Positions 22,501 through 34,300 of a DNA stretch of 50,021 nucleotides are shown here, one piece after another. The position numbers were made by a program, and so were the translations under genes. The notes below the pieces were generated by a model. That model had not been told where the DNA came from and did no database searches. It saw only the letters and a program-made list of their open reading frames with translations. Each line of letters begins with the position of its first letter. Within the stretch, counting starts at the first letter, position 1. Source of the DNA: Welwitschia mirabilis (taxonomy: Eukaryota; Gnetophyta; Gnetopsida; Welwitschiales); the NCBI GenBank assembly GCA_051453625.1, contig JBOZIK010000001.1:9749212-9799232 (forward strand), given 5' to 3'.

Positions 22501-22762
22501 TAATTAAACTTGTAACACAAAATATCTGATATGAAAATGTTTATCAAGTTAGAGGAATAAAAAATAAATAAAACTTTAAAAAGGACTAGTTATGATATCA
22601 TTAAAAATAGACTATTACCCATCATTGAAAAGACAAGAACAAGAAAAAAGACTAGTTCAAGTATCACTAGAAGGAACCAATGCTAATCACTGAGAAAACT
22701 TAAAAACTAAACTAAAAGTTGCAACAAAGAAAAGTTATGCTCCTTTTGAGAAGATATTATGT
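19591..22762 (-). other. Family-A internal region, 5' part, non-coding
   Basis: About 3.2 kb of AT-rich DNA between the inserted copia element and the family-A primer site. I looked for gag, protease, RT, RNase H and integrase motifs on both strands and found none. A 63-bp direct repeat occurs at 20220-20345 (GGATGATATTTGGG landmark in both units). A GC-rich hairpin-like motif lies at 22151-22190. An older, unrecognisable gag cannot be excluded. Confidence 0.55.
20220..20345. repeat. 63-bp tandem repeat, two units
   Basis: GCTTATTTTATGAAATGGAT at 20220 recurs in diverged form at 20283, and each is followed by GATATTTGGG and an AAATGAAAA-like tail. Confidence 0.7.
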
Positions 22763-22785
22763 CATTATTCCCAATAAGAGTGCCA
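22763..22785 (-). promoter_or_regulatory. Primer-binding site of family-A element (Tat/Ogre type)
   Basis: On the minus strand the bases read TGGCACTCTTATTGGGAA. This resembles the TGGCGACTCTGCTGGGGA-type site, complementary to tRNA-Arg, of Tat/Ogre/Grande Ty3 elements as I recall it. It lies five bases inside the 22791 LTR edge, on the side expected for a minus-oriented element. Confidence 0.65.
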
Positions 22786-22790
22786 AAATC

Positions 22791-24171
22791 TATTCATAAG
22801 ACAAATATTTTCTTTATTATAATAAAGAAAGACTTCAATACAAACTAGGCAAGCATTTAGTAAATCGAGGTAAGATTAGATAGAGGCAACATAACATTCT
22901 TTACCCTATAAGAAATCAAAGAAAAATCTAAAAATGAGATTGTGATGAATTTGAACTTAATTGATGAAATAGGAATACAAACTAACTCTAGAGGCCTAAT
23001 TTGAATCATTTAACTTGTAAAACTTTGACTTCGATAATGTTTTATATTTTTTTAAAATAATTATAAGATTGTTAAGTCATTTTAGTAATTACGTCATGTT
23101 GACATAATTTCATTTACCACATGAGTGTTGATGAATTACTCAGTCCCTTTGATCCTTTATATCTCTTCATAAGCATGTACTATGCAAAAGATCCATCAAA
23201 TACTCCTGACTGCAAATCTTAAAAGTAACCTCAAGAAACTCACTTAGTAAATGAAAGAACTAATAATCTAATTTTACCTAAGGATTAAAAGAAACAGTTA
23301 TATGCACTAAAAATTAAAGTATGAAAAACTACTTTTATATTACAATAGAAGATACATTACAATGAAGGATGAAAGAAAAATAGGTATGGACTCCTTAAAG
23401 CTAGCCTTGAAGCTAGCTCACTCCCAAAGGAGGAGCTCAGAATGCCATGTCAAAGTGATGCTCTAAGAGTTTAATCTATTTTTCACTAGCTAAAGCTATT
23501 TAAAAATGAGAACTCAAGGCCCTTTTATAAGTGAGGGTAAGGTTGAGGTGGTTTGGCATTTAGTGTTAGATGGGTGGTTACAATCCTTTATCATATAGAA
23601 CTAGGTGGAGGATAAGATTCCTCTTCTTATAGCATTAGATTAAAGCTTCATCATGTAGTATTTGGTGAAAGCTTAATCCTGTAGTATTTGATGGAGTGAT
23701 TAACATTCATCATCTTGTAGCATTAGGTGGAATCTTTGTCTTCTTTTATTAGGTGAAAGATTCATCATATAGTATTAAGTAAAAGCTTCATCACATAGTA
23801 TTAGGTAGGGTGGTTAAGATTACTCATCCTATAGTGTTTGGTGGAGGTTGTTATGATGATTCTAACATGTCGCCTTTGAAGCTAGATTACTTCACCAACT
23901 AATGTCATTACCATTTGTCTCTTATACCATCTCTACATGCCACTGCAACATGTCTTCCAATGCTACTGCCACTGTTTAGTTCTAGTTTATTACAAATGGT
24001 TCAAAATACTACTAAATTTTGAAAATGTTATAGAGAAATACATAAAATCAAGTATGACATAAAAAATAGCTAAAAAGATATTTTTATGATTAAATCTCTT
24101 AAATCAATGTTTTTACTAAGATAAATTGGTCTAATATACTTGGTATAAATATTAATTTTTACATGTTATCA
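22791..24171 (-). repeat. Family-A 5' LTR (right copy)
   Basis: Direct repeat of 7900-9310, running on the plus strand from TATTCATAAG to ACATGTTATCA. It carries the same degenerate short tandem array (23575-23855). Inside it, GCTAGCTTCAAGGCTAGCTTTAAGG-like phrases on the minus strand near 23400 form an imperfect duplication. Its outer edge is confirmed by the ATCAT duplication. Confidence 0.85.
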
Positions 24172-24176
24172 ATCAT
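24172..24176. repeat. Target site duplication of family-A element, right copy (ATCAT)
   Basis: It matches 7895-7899 exactly. Since the LTR edges were chosen from LTR alignment and the primer and purine tracts before the duplication was noticed, the match supports those edges. Confidence 0.75.
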
Positions 24177-25571
24177 AAAGAATAAAAAATGTACATCTTT
24201 AAGAGAGATTTTAAGTGCAGTCAGTTTTTTCAGGTTTATCTCTTATTAATAACCTAAATCTAGGGGATTATTAATCATTCTAGTCTAATGTATCTAAGAG
24301 AATTTCATTCACTTTGTATTATTAGAATAGGCTCATCCTATTCTAGATTTTTGGTTTAGAACTTATGTTTATCATGTAAGGAGGAGTTATCCTTCTCCTG
24401 AGGATTATTTTGACTCAGACCCATAATGATATTGCATCCTTAAGATTCTCGACCTCATCTAGTTGGGTCGACATTAGCTCCTAGAAAATATTGTTAAATA
24501 ATGACATTAGTACTAAATAAGTCTTTATGGTAAATCATCCTCCATTTTTAATATACTCTTGCTATGAAGAATAGGATCTTATGTCTAATCATGAATACTT
24601 TAATGTAGAGAGTATGTTCTTAGAATTATTATTGATTGAAGGAGTGCTCATGTTAATATTTTGAAAAGAAATACTAGGATCTAGTTTCATCTTAGTTTAG
24701 TAAAAAGGAAGTATTTACATTTATTATCTGTATACACTCAATCTAAATAAAGATAGAAGTTATCAACCCCCTTTTTTCCTAAATTACTAAGATGAAATTA
24801 GCCAGAGCGAGAATATGATTATAAAATAACATACATATGAACAAATAAGACTATGAAAATGTGGAAAGTACTAGTGAAACTAAGGTAGGTAGGTTGGTGA
24901 AGAATGATGGATTAATAGAAAAATAATAACTCATGGTAGTGTAACTATTACGATACTAAGTATTTACCATTTTGTGGTTAAGATGATTAGAATGAATAGT
25001 ATCAAAAGATAAATTAATAAATTCATGTCATTAATAAAAAGTACAGATACTCTAATTAGTTAATTCCTTAATGTTGACAAAGTTGACTTATAAGTGAACA
25101 AATTTAGTCAGTAGGATAAGTGACTATGATGAATCTTCATACTATTTTAGAAGCACAATAGAAAAACTTGGTATTTCCTCCTTACATTTACCCCTCAGTT
25201 CCTTTGATATCCATTAAAGTTATACTAAAATTTCCAAAGTATGGATTTTAACCAGAAACTATGAAGTGTAATGTAGATCATTGTAGCATAATATCCTAGG
25301 AAATAAAAGGCTAGATAAAATGAAATGGAATGTTAAACCAATTTGGTATAGAATAAAAGTATTATTTAACTATAATAGCTAACTTTAATCATAATGAGAA
25401 TAGTATAGCTACTATCAAAGGAGTAAGGAAATATAAGAAGAGTCTAGGTCATGGAAATTGACCCCTTAGCAAAGTTCTCATAGCTACCATATTGCCTTGT
25501 CATAGGTCCCTGTCTGGCATATTTACCCAGGCGCACTTATGGTAGAACATTATGATTTTCTTCTTCTCGGC
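24177..25571. other. Unassigned AT-rich stretch
   Basis: No coding motif recognised on either strand. It could be the 3' end or LTR of the minus-strand gypsy relic to the right, but I found no convincing direct-repeat partner near 31-35 kb. A small inverted phrase, CGACCTCATCTAGTTGGGTC, lies near 24450. Confidence 0.4.
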
Positions 25572-25671
25572 NNNNNNNNNNNNNNNNNNNNNNNNNNNNN
25601 NNNNNNNNNNNNNNNNNNNNNNNNNNNNNNNNNNNNNNNNNNNNNNNNNNNNNNNNNNNNNNNNNNNNNNN
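25572..25671. other. Assembly gap, 100 N
   Basis: A round-number gap of undetermined bases. TCTTCTTCTC appears just inside both flanks, hinting at overlapping contig ends. Confidence 0.98.
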
Positions 25672-25770
25672 TCTTCTTCTCCTCCTTCCCCCCACCCCCC
25701 TCCCCCCCCGTCCCTCCCCCCCCACCCGCCTGACCTCTCTCTTTCACTTTTTCTTTTTCTCTCTTTGTCT
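25672..25770. repeat. C-rich and CT-rich low-complexity tract at gap edge
   Basis: Runs of six to eight C alternate with T and A, followed by a CTTT/CTCT-rich tail. The minus strand has G-runs able in principle to form a G-quadruplex. Its place at a gap edge makes sequencing or assembly error an equally good explanation. Confidence 0.85.
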
Positions 25771-26289
25771 TTTATATATATAAAACTAATAATATAATAC
25801 ATAACTTTCATACATGTGATTTAGACTATGTAGCATAATGAAAAATCATAAGTGATAAAGTGGAAAAACATCGATTAAGTTAGTTACTTAAGATGTGACA
25901 TGCACCAACATTAAATTTGTTATTAAATGGACTAACTATCTTTCTATATAATTTCATACATTTTCATAATTAAAAAATATCATACTCTTTGGACTAAGCA
26001 TATAACACAAGTAGGAGAATATTATGAAAATTTATATCTATATATCTAAGAATTTTAAATGATAGCAAAATGAATGCATAGCTAGTATGGATTAGAAAAT
26101 GGTGACATGGGAATGAAGAACCTTTAATGAAATGGATTTAGACATGAAAATTTTAACATCAAGTTCATAAGATTTTTCAAGAATTAAATAAAGATATTTT
26201 GGCTTATTCTTAAGATATAGTTTTAACAATTTTTCATTTTTACTGAATTTTCTATCATAAATTATGTTCTTAATAAGTGCACTTCCATT
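25771..26289. other. Unassigned stretch left of the gypsy integrase relic
   Basis: AT-rich sequence with no recognised motif. By position it is the region downstream of pol in the minus-strand gypsy element, where Athila-type elements carry a long non-coding or env-like segment. Confidence 0.35.
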
Positions 26290-27380
26290 TTAATTTGCTT
26301 TAGACAACTTTAAAGGTCCTTCCCACTTCGTGATTAGTTTTCTAGAAAACTTATGTAATCTCGTGTTGCACAATAGAACTTTTTCAAAGTATTTCATCAA
26401 ATCTTCTTATTATGATGATACTTCAATTTCTTCTTCATTATGAATTATCAATTTAGTACATGATATCTTATTTGATCTAATTCTTTTAGTTGCAAGACCT
26501 TTTTGGAATGTTTTCTTCATTATTGAGATTAAACTTATGCATCAATTTCTAAGACTTATGTTGGATATATACTAGAAGTAAGCATTATTTTCTATAAACT
26601 AGTTGATATGGTTTAAAATGCAAAGAACTACTCTACGTTTTTCTATATGTCCATAATACATCATTTATTTTATTATACCACGCTTTACTAGAATTAGTTA
26701 TTTTGACTAGGATTCTTTTGATTTTCTTAGTGAGATTTTTAACTTGGTAATTTATTTGAGGATGATATATAATTGCAGCTTTATGAAGAATTCCTACTAA
26801 TTTCATGAGCTTCTTTATTCTTTGGCTAACAAAGTGAGTACCTTAGGTACTAATGAGCACATGTGAATGTTCAAAGCATTGTAAGATATGTTCCTTAAAA
26901 CTTAACAATTGTTTTAATGTTATTTGTTTTATTTTCTTTCTCTTCTACCCATTTTGTGATGTAATCAACTCATAGAATAATGTACTAATATCCCTATAAC
27001 TCTAGAAACAATCTAATAAAATCAAGTTCCTAAATGTAAAATGGTTTACATTCTAAGATTGGATTCAAAGACATCTCATCTCTTTGTGATAATTCCCCTA
27101 TTTATTAGTAGGATTACATTTTAAGACATATTTCCAAGAGTTTTAAAATAATGTTGTCCAATAAAATCCACTTTGTAAAATCTTTTACATTTTCTCTATA
27201 TTGAAATAACCTGCAAATATTATGAAGACACATTTTAATATTTAGATTTTTTTCCATTCTAGAATACATCAATGTGTAATTTCATCCTTGTAAACCTAAT
27301 ATAAAAATATTTTATTAAATTTAATTTGGAATTTATTCAAAAAGGGTCATCTATATTCACTTGATCAGTCTCATGAAACA
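26290..27380 (-). pseudogene. Athila-like Ty3/gypsy integrase relic
   Basis: Minus-strand translation over stops gives the gypsy integrase in order. A damaged zinc-finger end lies near 27200. Then come QRDEMSLNPILECKPFYI, YITKWVEEKENK (catalytic core), TQGTHFV-like and IYHPQIN-type blocks, and an IKRIL helix. The C-terminal module is KLITKWEGPLKL (about 26310-26345), equivalent to the KLxSRWxGPF motif. It lies downstream of RT, the gypsy order. It is broken by many stops. Confidence 0.82.
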
Positions 27381-28880
27381 TGAAGAGTAGATAGATAATT
27401 TTTGATATCTATGTACCATGCATCCTAAGTGTAAGGGTTAAATTATACTATGAACAAATTATCATTAGGGAATCTATCATCAAATGTAGCTTTAATTTGG
27501 AATTGCTCAAATATTTCTAGATTTTAAACATGATCAGTGATGATATTTCATGCCCTTATTTATCTCAAATGTTTAAACCAAACTCTTGCATCAATAATCA
27601 CCAACATATGATACAAAAATTATCAATTTGCTAAGTTTATAAACACTTGATAACTAAATGATCCATATAGACTCAACTTTTAAAACCTATAATGTCATAT
27701 CTAAACTTATCAAGTTTATAATAGCTTCTAGAAATTATTTTTTAGTTTTCATGTAATTAGGTTGAACTAGAATAAGGATTTTTGAAATATAATGGATGAC
27801 ATGTAGCTTGTTCTTAGTGTATTAATCTAAGGCTATATTAATTATAGTGTTACTCACATTACATATAATGTCAAAAGGGTATTACTAATTAGGTGCACTA
27901 ATAATAGATACATTAGTGACTTTTTCTTTAGAACCTTAAAGGCTTCTTCAAAAGCATCAATTTTTTCAGTAGTTCATATAAGGGCTTCACAATTTTTGAA
28001 ATATATTTAATCAAATGTTGATAGTATCTAGTGTGACCTTGAAAATCTCTTAATGTTTTGAGATTAATTGGATAATAAGAATTTGATTACTTTGATTTTC
28101 TTGGGATCCATAGTTATTTTGGTTTATGACAAAACATGTCTTAAGGCAATTTCAGTTTTAACCATGAAAAGACTTTTATCTCAACTTAATTTTATGTCTT
28201 TTTTGATGCATTTATATAAAATGTTTTGGATATATTTAAAGATTTGATTAAAGAAGTCATTATATATTAAAAATTCATCCATGAAGATTTTTATAAATTC
28301 TTCTAATATATCAGAAAAGATAGACATCATGGTACTTTGGAAAGTAGCTGATACGTTACACAATTCAAAAGACATTATTTAGTAGGTAAATGTTTCAAAT
28401 AGTGAATTGAAGGTTATTATATGTTAATCTTTAAGTACTAGGAAATCTAGTTATACCAACTCAATCAATCCAAGAAATAATATTACTCATGTCCTAAGAG
28501 TTTTTTAAGAATATGGTCAATGTATGCTATTACAAAGTGGTCCTTTTTTATTCATTTATTTAGCTTCTTAAAGTTAATACAAATTCACCATTTGCCATTT
28601 GTCTTTGATATAACTATAATTGGGGTTACCCACTTTTTATTTGATATAGAATAGACGATATTGTCTTTTAATTACTTATGAATCTCATCCTTAACTACAT
28701 TTCATGATGCAAAGTTCAAACATTGAGGAGGTTGTCACACTAGTGTTATAATTTTTTAAAGTAGGTTTTATACATCATAAAAGAAGGTAATATTATCCTT
28801 TAAAGATACTTGTTTAAGCATGAAAATGCTCCCTCATTTTTCCTAAGCATTTGAATTACTCATTTCTCTTTTTTAAGTTC
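27381..28880 (-). pseudogene. Athila-like Ty3/gypsy RT-RNase H relic
   Basis: The RT start reads VVKDEIHK, VYSISNKKWVTPIIVISKTNG, ICINFKKLNK and KDHFVIAYIDHILKKLLGHE. The best preserved part is the open frame at 28181-28375: MSFELCNVSATFQSTMMSIF, then FIKIFMDEFLIY. There the catalytic FMDDF has become FMDEF. The segment between VISK and the ICINF block is shorter than in the Athila proteins I recall, which carry an extra loop. RNase H to the left is barely recognisable. Stops throughout indicate loss of function. Confidence 0.88.
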
Positions 28881-30060
28881 TAGATCATTGTTAATAATCA
28901 GTGACTTAGTTTTTTCTATGTTTAGGAAAATGCTCTTTAAATTGTATGTTAGCTCCTTAAGTTCTGACACTTCTTAAAATTCATTTTGAATGATGACATC
29001 TTGATTTTTAAAGATCCAAAGAGCATTATTTGTACAATTTCCTTGGCTTTTCCATGTTGATCATCTATATCTAAATGGTGTTCATGATTATTTTCTAATA
29101 CTAATTAAAGAGGAATTTTAATAAGAATGGTCATGGTAATTATATAATGAGTTTTGATTTTTTCCTATGCTATTCTTCATTCTTCCGTTTAAATGGAGTG
29201 AAAATATTTATATTTATTTTCAAATTTACAAAGGTTGATTGTACTAACCTAGTATGGTAGCGAATTACAACATCTGTTGTTGCCAGCCAAGGTCTATCAA
29301 AGATAATTAGAAAAAAATTCTCTATAATACCTTAAGATTCTTTATAATAATAAGATTAAAAAATTAGTATGATATATTTGTTGTTCCACTTAAACCAATA
29401 CATTTTCAGTGATTTCCTTTAGGCTTATAATAGAACCCTTTGCTAATGAAAGAGTTATGTCAGTTTTATAAAATTCTGTTAGATCTAAAGTTTCACATAG
29501 ATGGGAAGGCATGATGTTCACACTTACATTCAACTCCAACAAAGCATGAGGCATTTTATATTCATTAATAATCACTATAATGGTTGATAATTTAGGATCC
29601 TTATACTTGGATGAAATGTTCATTTTAATTATTTTAGTTGTATTTTTAACTAAGTAAACCTGTTGAGAGATGAACTTGATTTCCCTTTTTAAACAATGAT
29701 TCTTAATGTATTTAGAGTAAAAAGGAGTATATCTGATATTTTTTATCAGAGGTGGATGTAAATTTACTTGTTCAAAGATGCAATTAATATTTTCATCATC
29801 TATAAGGTTTTCTTTCAATCTTCTTGAAAAAGGTGGTTTATGTATTGATTTATTAAGCACTTTAATTGAAAGAGGAATGGATGAATCATCTCTCTTAGGT
29901 ATTTCTATTAGTTTAGGTTTCTTTTTAGTAGTAATCTCCTTAGTTGTTTTATTGTTTATTTCTTTTAATTTTATTGACATTTTATTCTTCTTTTTTAAAG
30001 GATGTGTACTCTTTAATACTTCCAAATTCTTTTCAATTTGAGTTATAACTGATTGAGCTT
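28881..30060 (-). pseudogene. Gypsy protease and gag C-terminal relic
   Basis: The 211-codon minus-strand frame (29390-30025) contains a Lys-rich linker, then a protease-like block: ISSKYKDPKLSTIIVIINEY, KMPHALLELNVSVNIMPSHL, TDITLSLAKGSI and EITENVLV. Athila-type proteases have a LLDLGASVNLLP-type active site. Here Asp and Gly are replaced (LLELNVSVNIMP), so the catalytic residue is gone. That such a long frame remains open is notable beside broken neighbours. The interval 28881-29389 between protease and RT is not assignable. Confidence 0.78.
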
Positions 30061-31340
30061 TCTTATCAGTTTTATTGGTAGCATGTAATTCACCTTATAA
30101 AGGTAATCCTAATTGTTGTATTTATACAAAATCCATGAAATATTCTTCATATTTATGGTCTTTTCATTCATTAGATTCATCTGTTACTTTACATCATGAG
30201 CTATGATCTGTTATTAATAGTATTTTCTAAATCCTGAGTTTTTATTATTACCTTGGTATGACCTCATTAGAGCTTGAGGTCTATACGTATTAGATGGGTA
30301 TGATGACATTGTTAGTTAATTAGCATAGCATTACCATTATAGTCTGCGATTATTTAAAGGACTCACTTGCAAAGGTGGGTTTGAATTTGAGGAAATGGAT
30401 AGAGTATTTCCTTGGAATACTACTATCGTTCTCTTCACTGAATAAAAGTACATATTGCTAGGCTCAATAAGCTTAAACTTAATTTTTTACTTATTCACAA
30501 TGAAAGAATAACTTAGAACTTTCCATAGGCATTATACTTAGGTTAGACTAACATTGAGGTGTAATAGTTTAGATAGGTTATACCATTATACATTGAACTA
30601 TAAAAACCAATGTTTGTAATAGAAGAAAATGGTTGAGATGATAATATTATCATGAAACTCATTATTTTCTAAATCAAGTCCTCCATCCTTTTAACCATTG
30701 CTATTTTCTCTTAAACTAATGCAACTTGTTTGATTAGCTTAATTGACCATAGCTCACTTTGGTCAACTAATTCCTTTAAAACTTTGAATGCTTATTTAGG
30801 TATTTTATTTAAAATTTTCTCCCTAGATGCAAAGTATACATCTACCTTACATAGTTATCTAAGTCTTTGATAAATATCTAAAGAATTTTATGTAATGAAA
30901 ACCCATGATGAGGATTCCTTTGTTGTAACGTACATAATCTCTCATAAGCTTCTTCATAATCTTATTCTTATTTTTGTTTAAAAATAATTAATTAATTTTT
31001 TAGACTTTAGAGATTATCATCAGAAATAAATTTTCTCATGAAAGAATTTTTAAATTACTTCCAAGATATAATTGAATGTTATATAGTTTTCAACCAAACG
31101 TTGGCTTTGTCTTTTATAGCGTTCATAAAAGAAATTATTTTAGTTCTATTCATAATTGCAAGTGCTACAATAAACATGTTTTGAAATTTAACTGATGCAT
31201 CATGAGATCCTTACTATTAATTTCTTAGAATGAAGATAAGAGTTAGACATTCCAAAATTTACATCAGGTGTTAGTGGAAATACTAAGAATCCATCATATA
31301 TTTGTCCACATTAAAAGTTGAGATCCTTTAATGGTCAAAT
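30061..31340 (-). pseudogene. Athila-like gypsy gag relic
   Basis: The minus strand near 30960-30830 reads HHGFSLHEILRYFYQGLR followed by NYVRQMY. This matches the CPHHGF...FYxGL...TRxMID capsid signature of plant gypsy gag. A block equivalent to the NNYQW region follows near 30770. Many stops. No start codon or zinc knuckle can be fixed. Confidence 0.72.
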
Positions 31341-34300
31341 AGGTTGGATTGAGTTAATTAATTTGTTATTCTAATATTTCCAAAATAAATTTTATTTTCT
31401 AAAGGACTTCTAACTTAATTTGATTTCATGATTTATGAAATTATTACTTGTCCTTATTGCAAAATAAAATTAAAATTTAGTCCTTTATATAAAGTGTTTG
31501 AAGGAATTTAATGTGTTGTGAAAATAAAACTAGAATTAGTTCAAGTAAAAGATTACATAACTTACATTAGGGGTGTATTGTTATATCCTTGTATGGTTAA
31601 TTAGAGAGTTAGATCCAATTGGATTATACTATAGAATTTGTAGAAGTTGTCATGAGTTTTATTAATGGAAATGTAGGTGTGAACACATGATCTGAAGTTT
31701 AATTTAAAGAATAAATTTTATTTTCTCTAGATTAGATAAGCTATTAACATTTGCTACTATGAATCCATGCCTTTGGCTTTTCATTGTTTACTTCTAATTT
31801 AACATTTCATCACTTAATTTAATCAAGGATGCATTTATTTCTTGCATATGATTAGTCATTAGATTTATAGGTTACCATAAGGTTATTGCCATTCCTAACT
31901 TTTTTGATTGTTTTGGTTCATAAACTTGTTTTCCTTTCCTTCTTTTTTTAGATTCATGTTCTATGTTTTTTATTATATAAGAAGATTCTTATAAAGGATA
32001 AAGTAGGAAATGTTTTAATCGGTTCTATAAAAAGTATTTTTTTTAATGTTGACATCTTAAATTTCTCCATCTAAGATTCTAGAAACACTTCTTGATTCTT
32101 GATTCATATTGCTTAAAAGGTTTTATAGATTAGACAACATTTTAGTTGGACAAAAATAGGTATTAATGAACTCTTAATTGGGTTAAACCTCATTTCAATT
32201 TAATACTTCTTAATAAATCATTATGGATTTGACTTAAAAGGACTTTCCTCCAAGTTTAGTAAATGGCCTACAACCTCTCTGAGCACTTAGGGATTGGAAG
32301 CTATATTAGGATCCTCTTCATATGGCTTGTGAAATCCTTTAGTTGGATCAAATTTGATAGGAATCTATTATTTTACTTGGAAATGATTATTGGTAAATTT
32401 TAATAAATAATTCCCTTGATCTTCTAGTTTAAAAGTGATTTTCTCAAGGCCTACTCAATTTCCAATTTAGTGTTATGGACCCACAAGTCTAATCAAAATG
32501 ATTTCTATACATAAATGTTGAAAAGTATTTCTCTCTATTGAGCTCAAAATTTGATAATGAATGTTGTAACTAATTGAAAAATAATTCCTAACCCAGTTAG
32601 ATTTATCACTAACTTTTCCTTTACCTCTATTTCATTTAAAAAGTTTAGGTGATGCTTCAATAGTTATTAATTAAAAACTAATTTTCACAATGCCTTCTAT
32701 CTTTAGGCATATAATATTAATAATTTAGATTTAAAAATGCTTGGGAGTTTATTTTCTAGAAAGGAAAATCAAGTAAAAAAGGTTAATTCTTGAACTTAAA
32801 AAATAAAACAAATTATCTTCCTCTACAAAACCAATTTCTTTGAATTCATAGAAAACTTCAAATGAAAACACAATATTCCTACTTTTTTTAGAATTATAAA
32901 TATTTTTCAACATAAATCCTTCTCTATTCATGAAAAATAGGAATGAAATATCATCAATTCTTTTAAATTCCATGATCTCCTAATCAAATAGTCTCTTTTT
33001 TTGAAGCAATATAATAATTCAAATAGTCTCTTTTTTTAAGCAATCTAATTCTTTGTTTTTCTATGAAATGTAAAGAACCTTTAAAGCATTTTTTTAGAAA
33101 TCCCCATGAATTTTGATTAAACTTTAATTTTTAAATACTTTCATAGTAAAATTAAAAAGGTTTAAGGTATTAATATAGATCCTGATGTTTGATGTAGATC
33201 TCTAGTTTCCAGGCTCTAAGCTTTTCTCCTTGAATCTTTTCCTTGATTTACTCTTTGATAGTCTTCCACATTATACCTTAAAATAAAGGAAATATATGAA
33301 CATTTTTAATGATTTTTACTTAAAGATCAGAAAATAGGTAATACATTCTAGATTTTATTTTAAAATACAAATAAATTACAATTGAAAATGGATCTAAAAG
33401 ATATTTACAAAGAACTATAATTAAAAAATGAAAAACATATTGCATAAAAAGAAAATTGAAGAGTATATTTAATAGAAAATGTGGATAATTATAACTAAGA
33501 AATTAAAAGGAAATATTAAGAAACTACCTTAAGTTAAATTAAAATGAGAAATTCGATAAGAATGTAGAAAATGAAATGCAAAAAATGAAAATTAATTACA
33601 AGAGAATGAAATAGGCATATAAGGAAAAATAACATGAAAAATAAAGTACTTATGCTATTAAAAGCAAAAAATTAGCAATATAACTTAAAAGAAAACATTA
33701 CTTAACGTATTTCAAAATTTTAAATTACTAATTCATCCCCCAAAATGATGAAAAAATGATAGAGATGAGAAACTAGCTAAGCTAACCATAACCCAGCTTA
33801 TCATACCCAAGAAGATTTTGGATGCAGATTCAAGACAATAAAAACTAGGATTGAGTAATCAAGTAGATATAATTCCTTTTCAAAATTAATAATTATATAA
33901 TTTAAATTGTAATAATTATTGTTGTGAGAAAGAAAAACTAAAAAGAACTACTTAATTCTAACTTTAACTATGCATATAAATAGAAAAATGAACAATATCA
34001 ATTTAACACTACTAATAGCATATCGCCCTATTAGAAATGAATGAAATTTCAATAACATGGCTCATGAATTTATTCATAATTAATACATAAATGGACGACA
34101 TATTGCATAATTAAAAAAACATCAATTTGTACTAGAAATTATATCATGCATTAAACTAGTTATATGGATAAAAAAATATGGAATAAAAACTATGGTATTG
34201 GATGTAAATCAACTTGAAAATTCAACTGCAACTCTTAAAATTCAAATAAAAGGAAAAAAATAGATAAATAGATAAATAAAGAATTTAACTAGAGAAGCTA

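Larger units (their letters stand above)
7900..24171 (-). mobile_element. Family-A LTR retrotransposon, coding-poor, hosting a nested copia element
   Basis: Two long direct repeats (7900-9310 and 22791-24171) bound it, and ATCAT lies outside both. On the minus strand the LTR starts TGATAACA. The right-hand LTR is followed inward by a Tat/Ogre-like primer site, and the left-hand LTR is preceded by a purine tract, so the element is minus-oriented. Removing the inserted copia element (10192-19590) leaves about 4.1 kb of internal DNA. In that DNA I find no gag, protease, integrase, RT or RNase H motif on either strand. It therefore resembles a large non-autonomous retrotransposon derivative (LARD-type) that would depend on proteins from another Ty3-type element. 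The two LTRs differ at roughly one base in five by eye, so the insertion is old. Confidence 0.75.
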
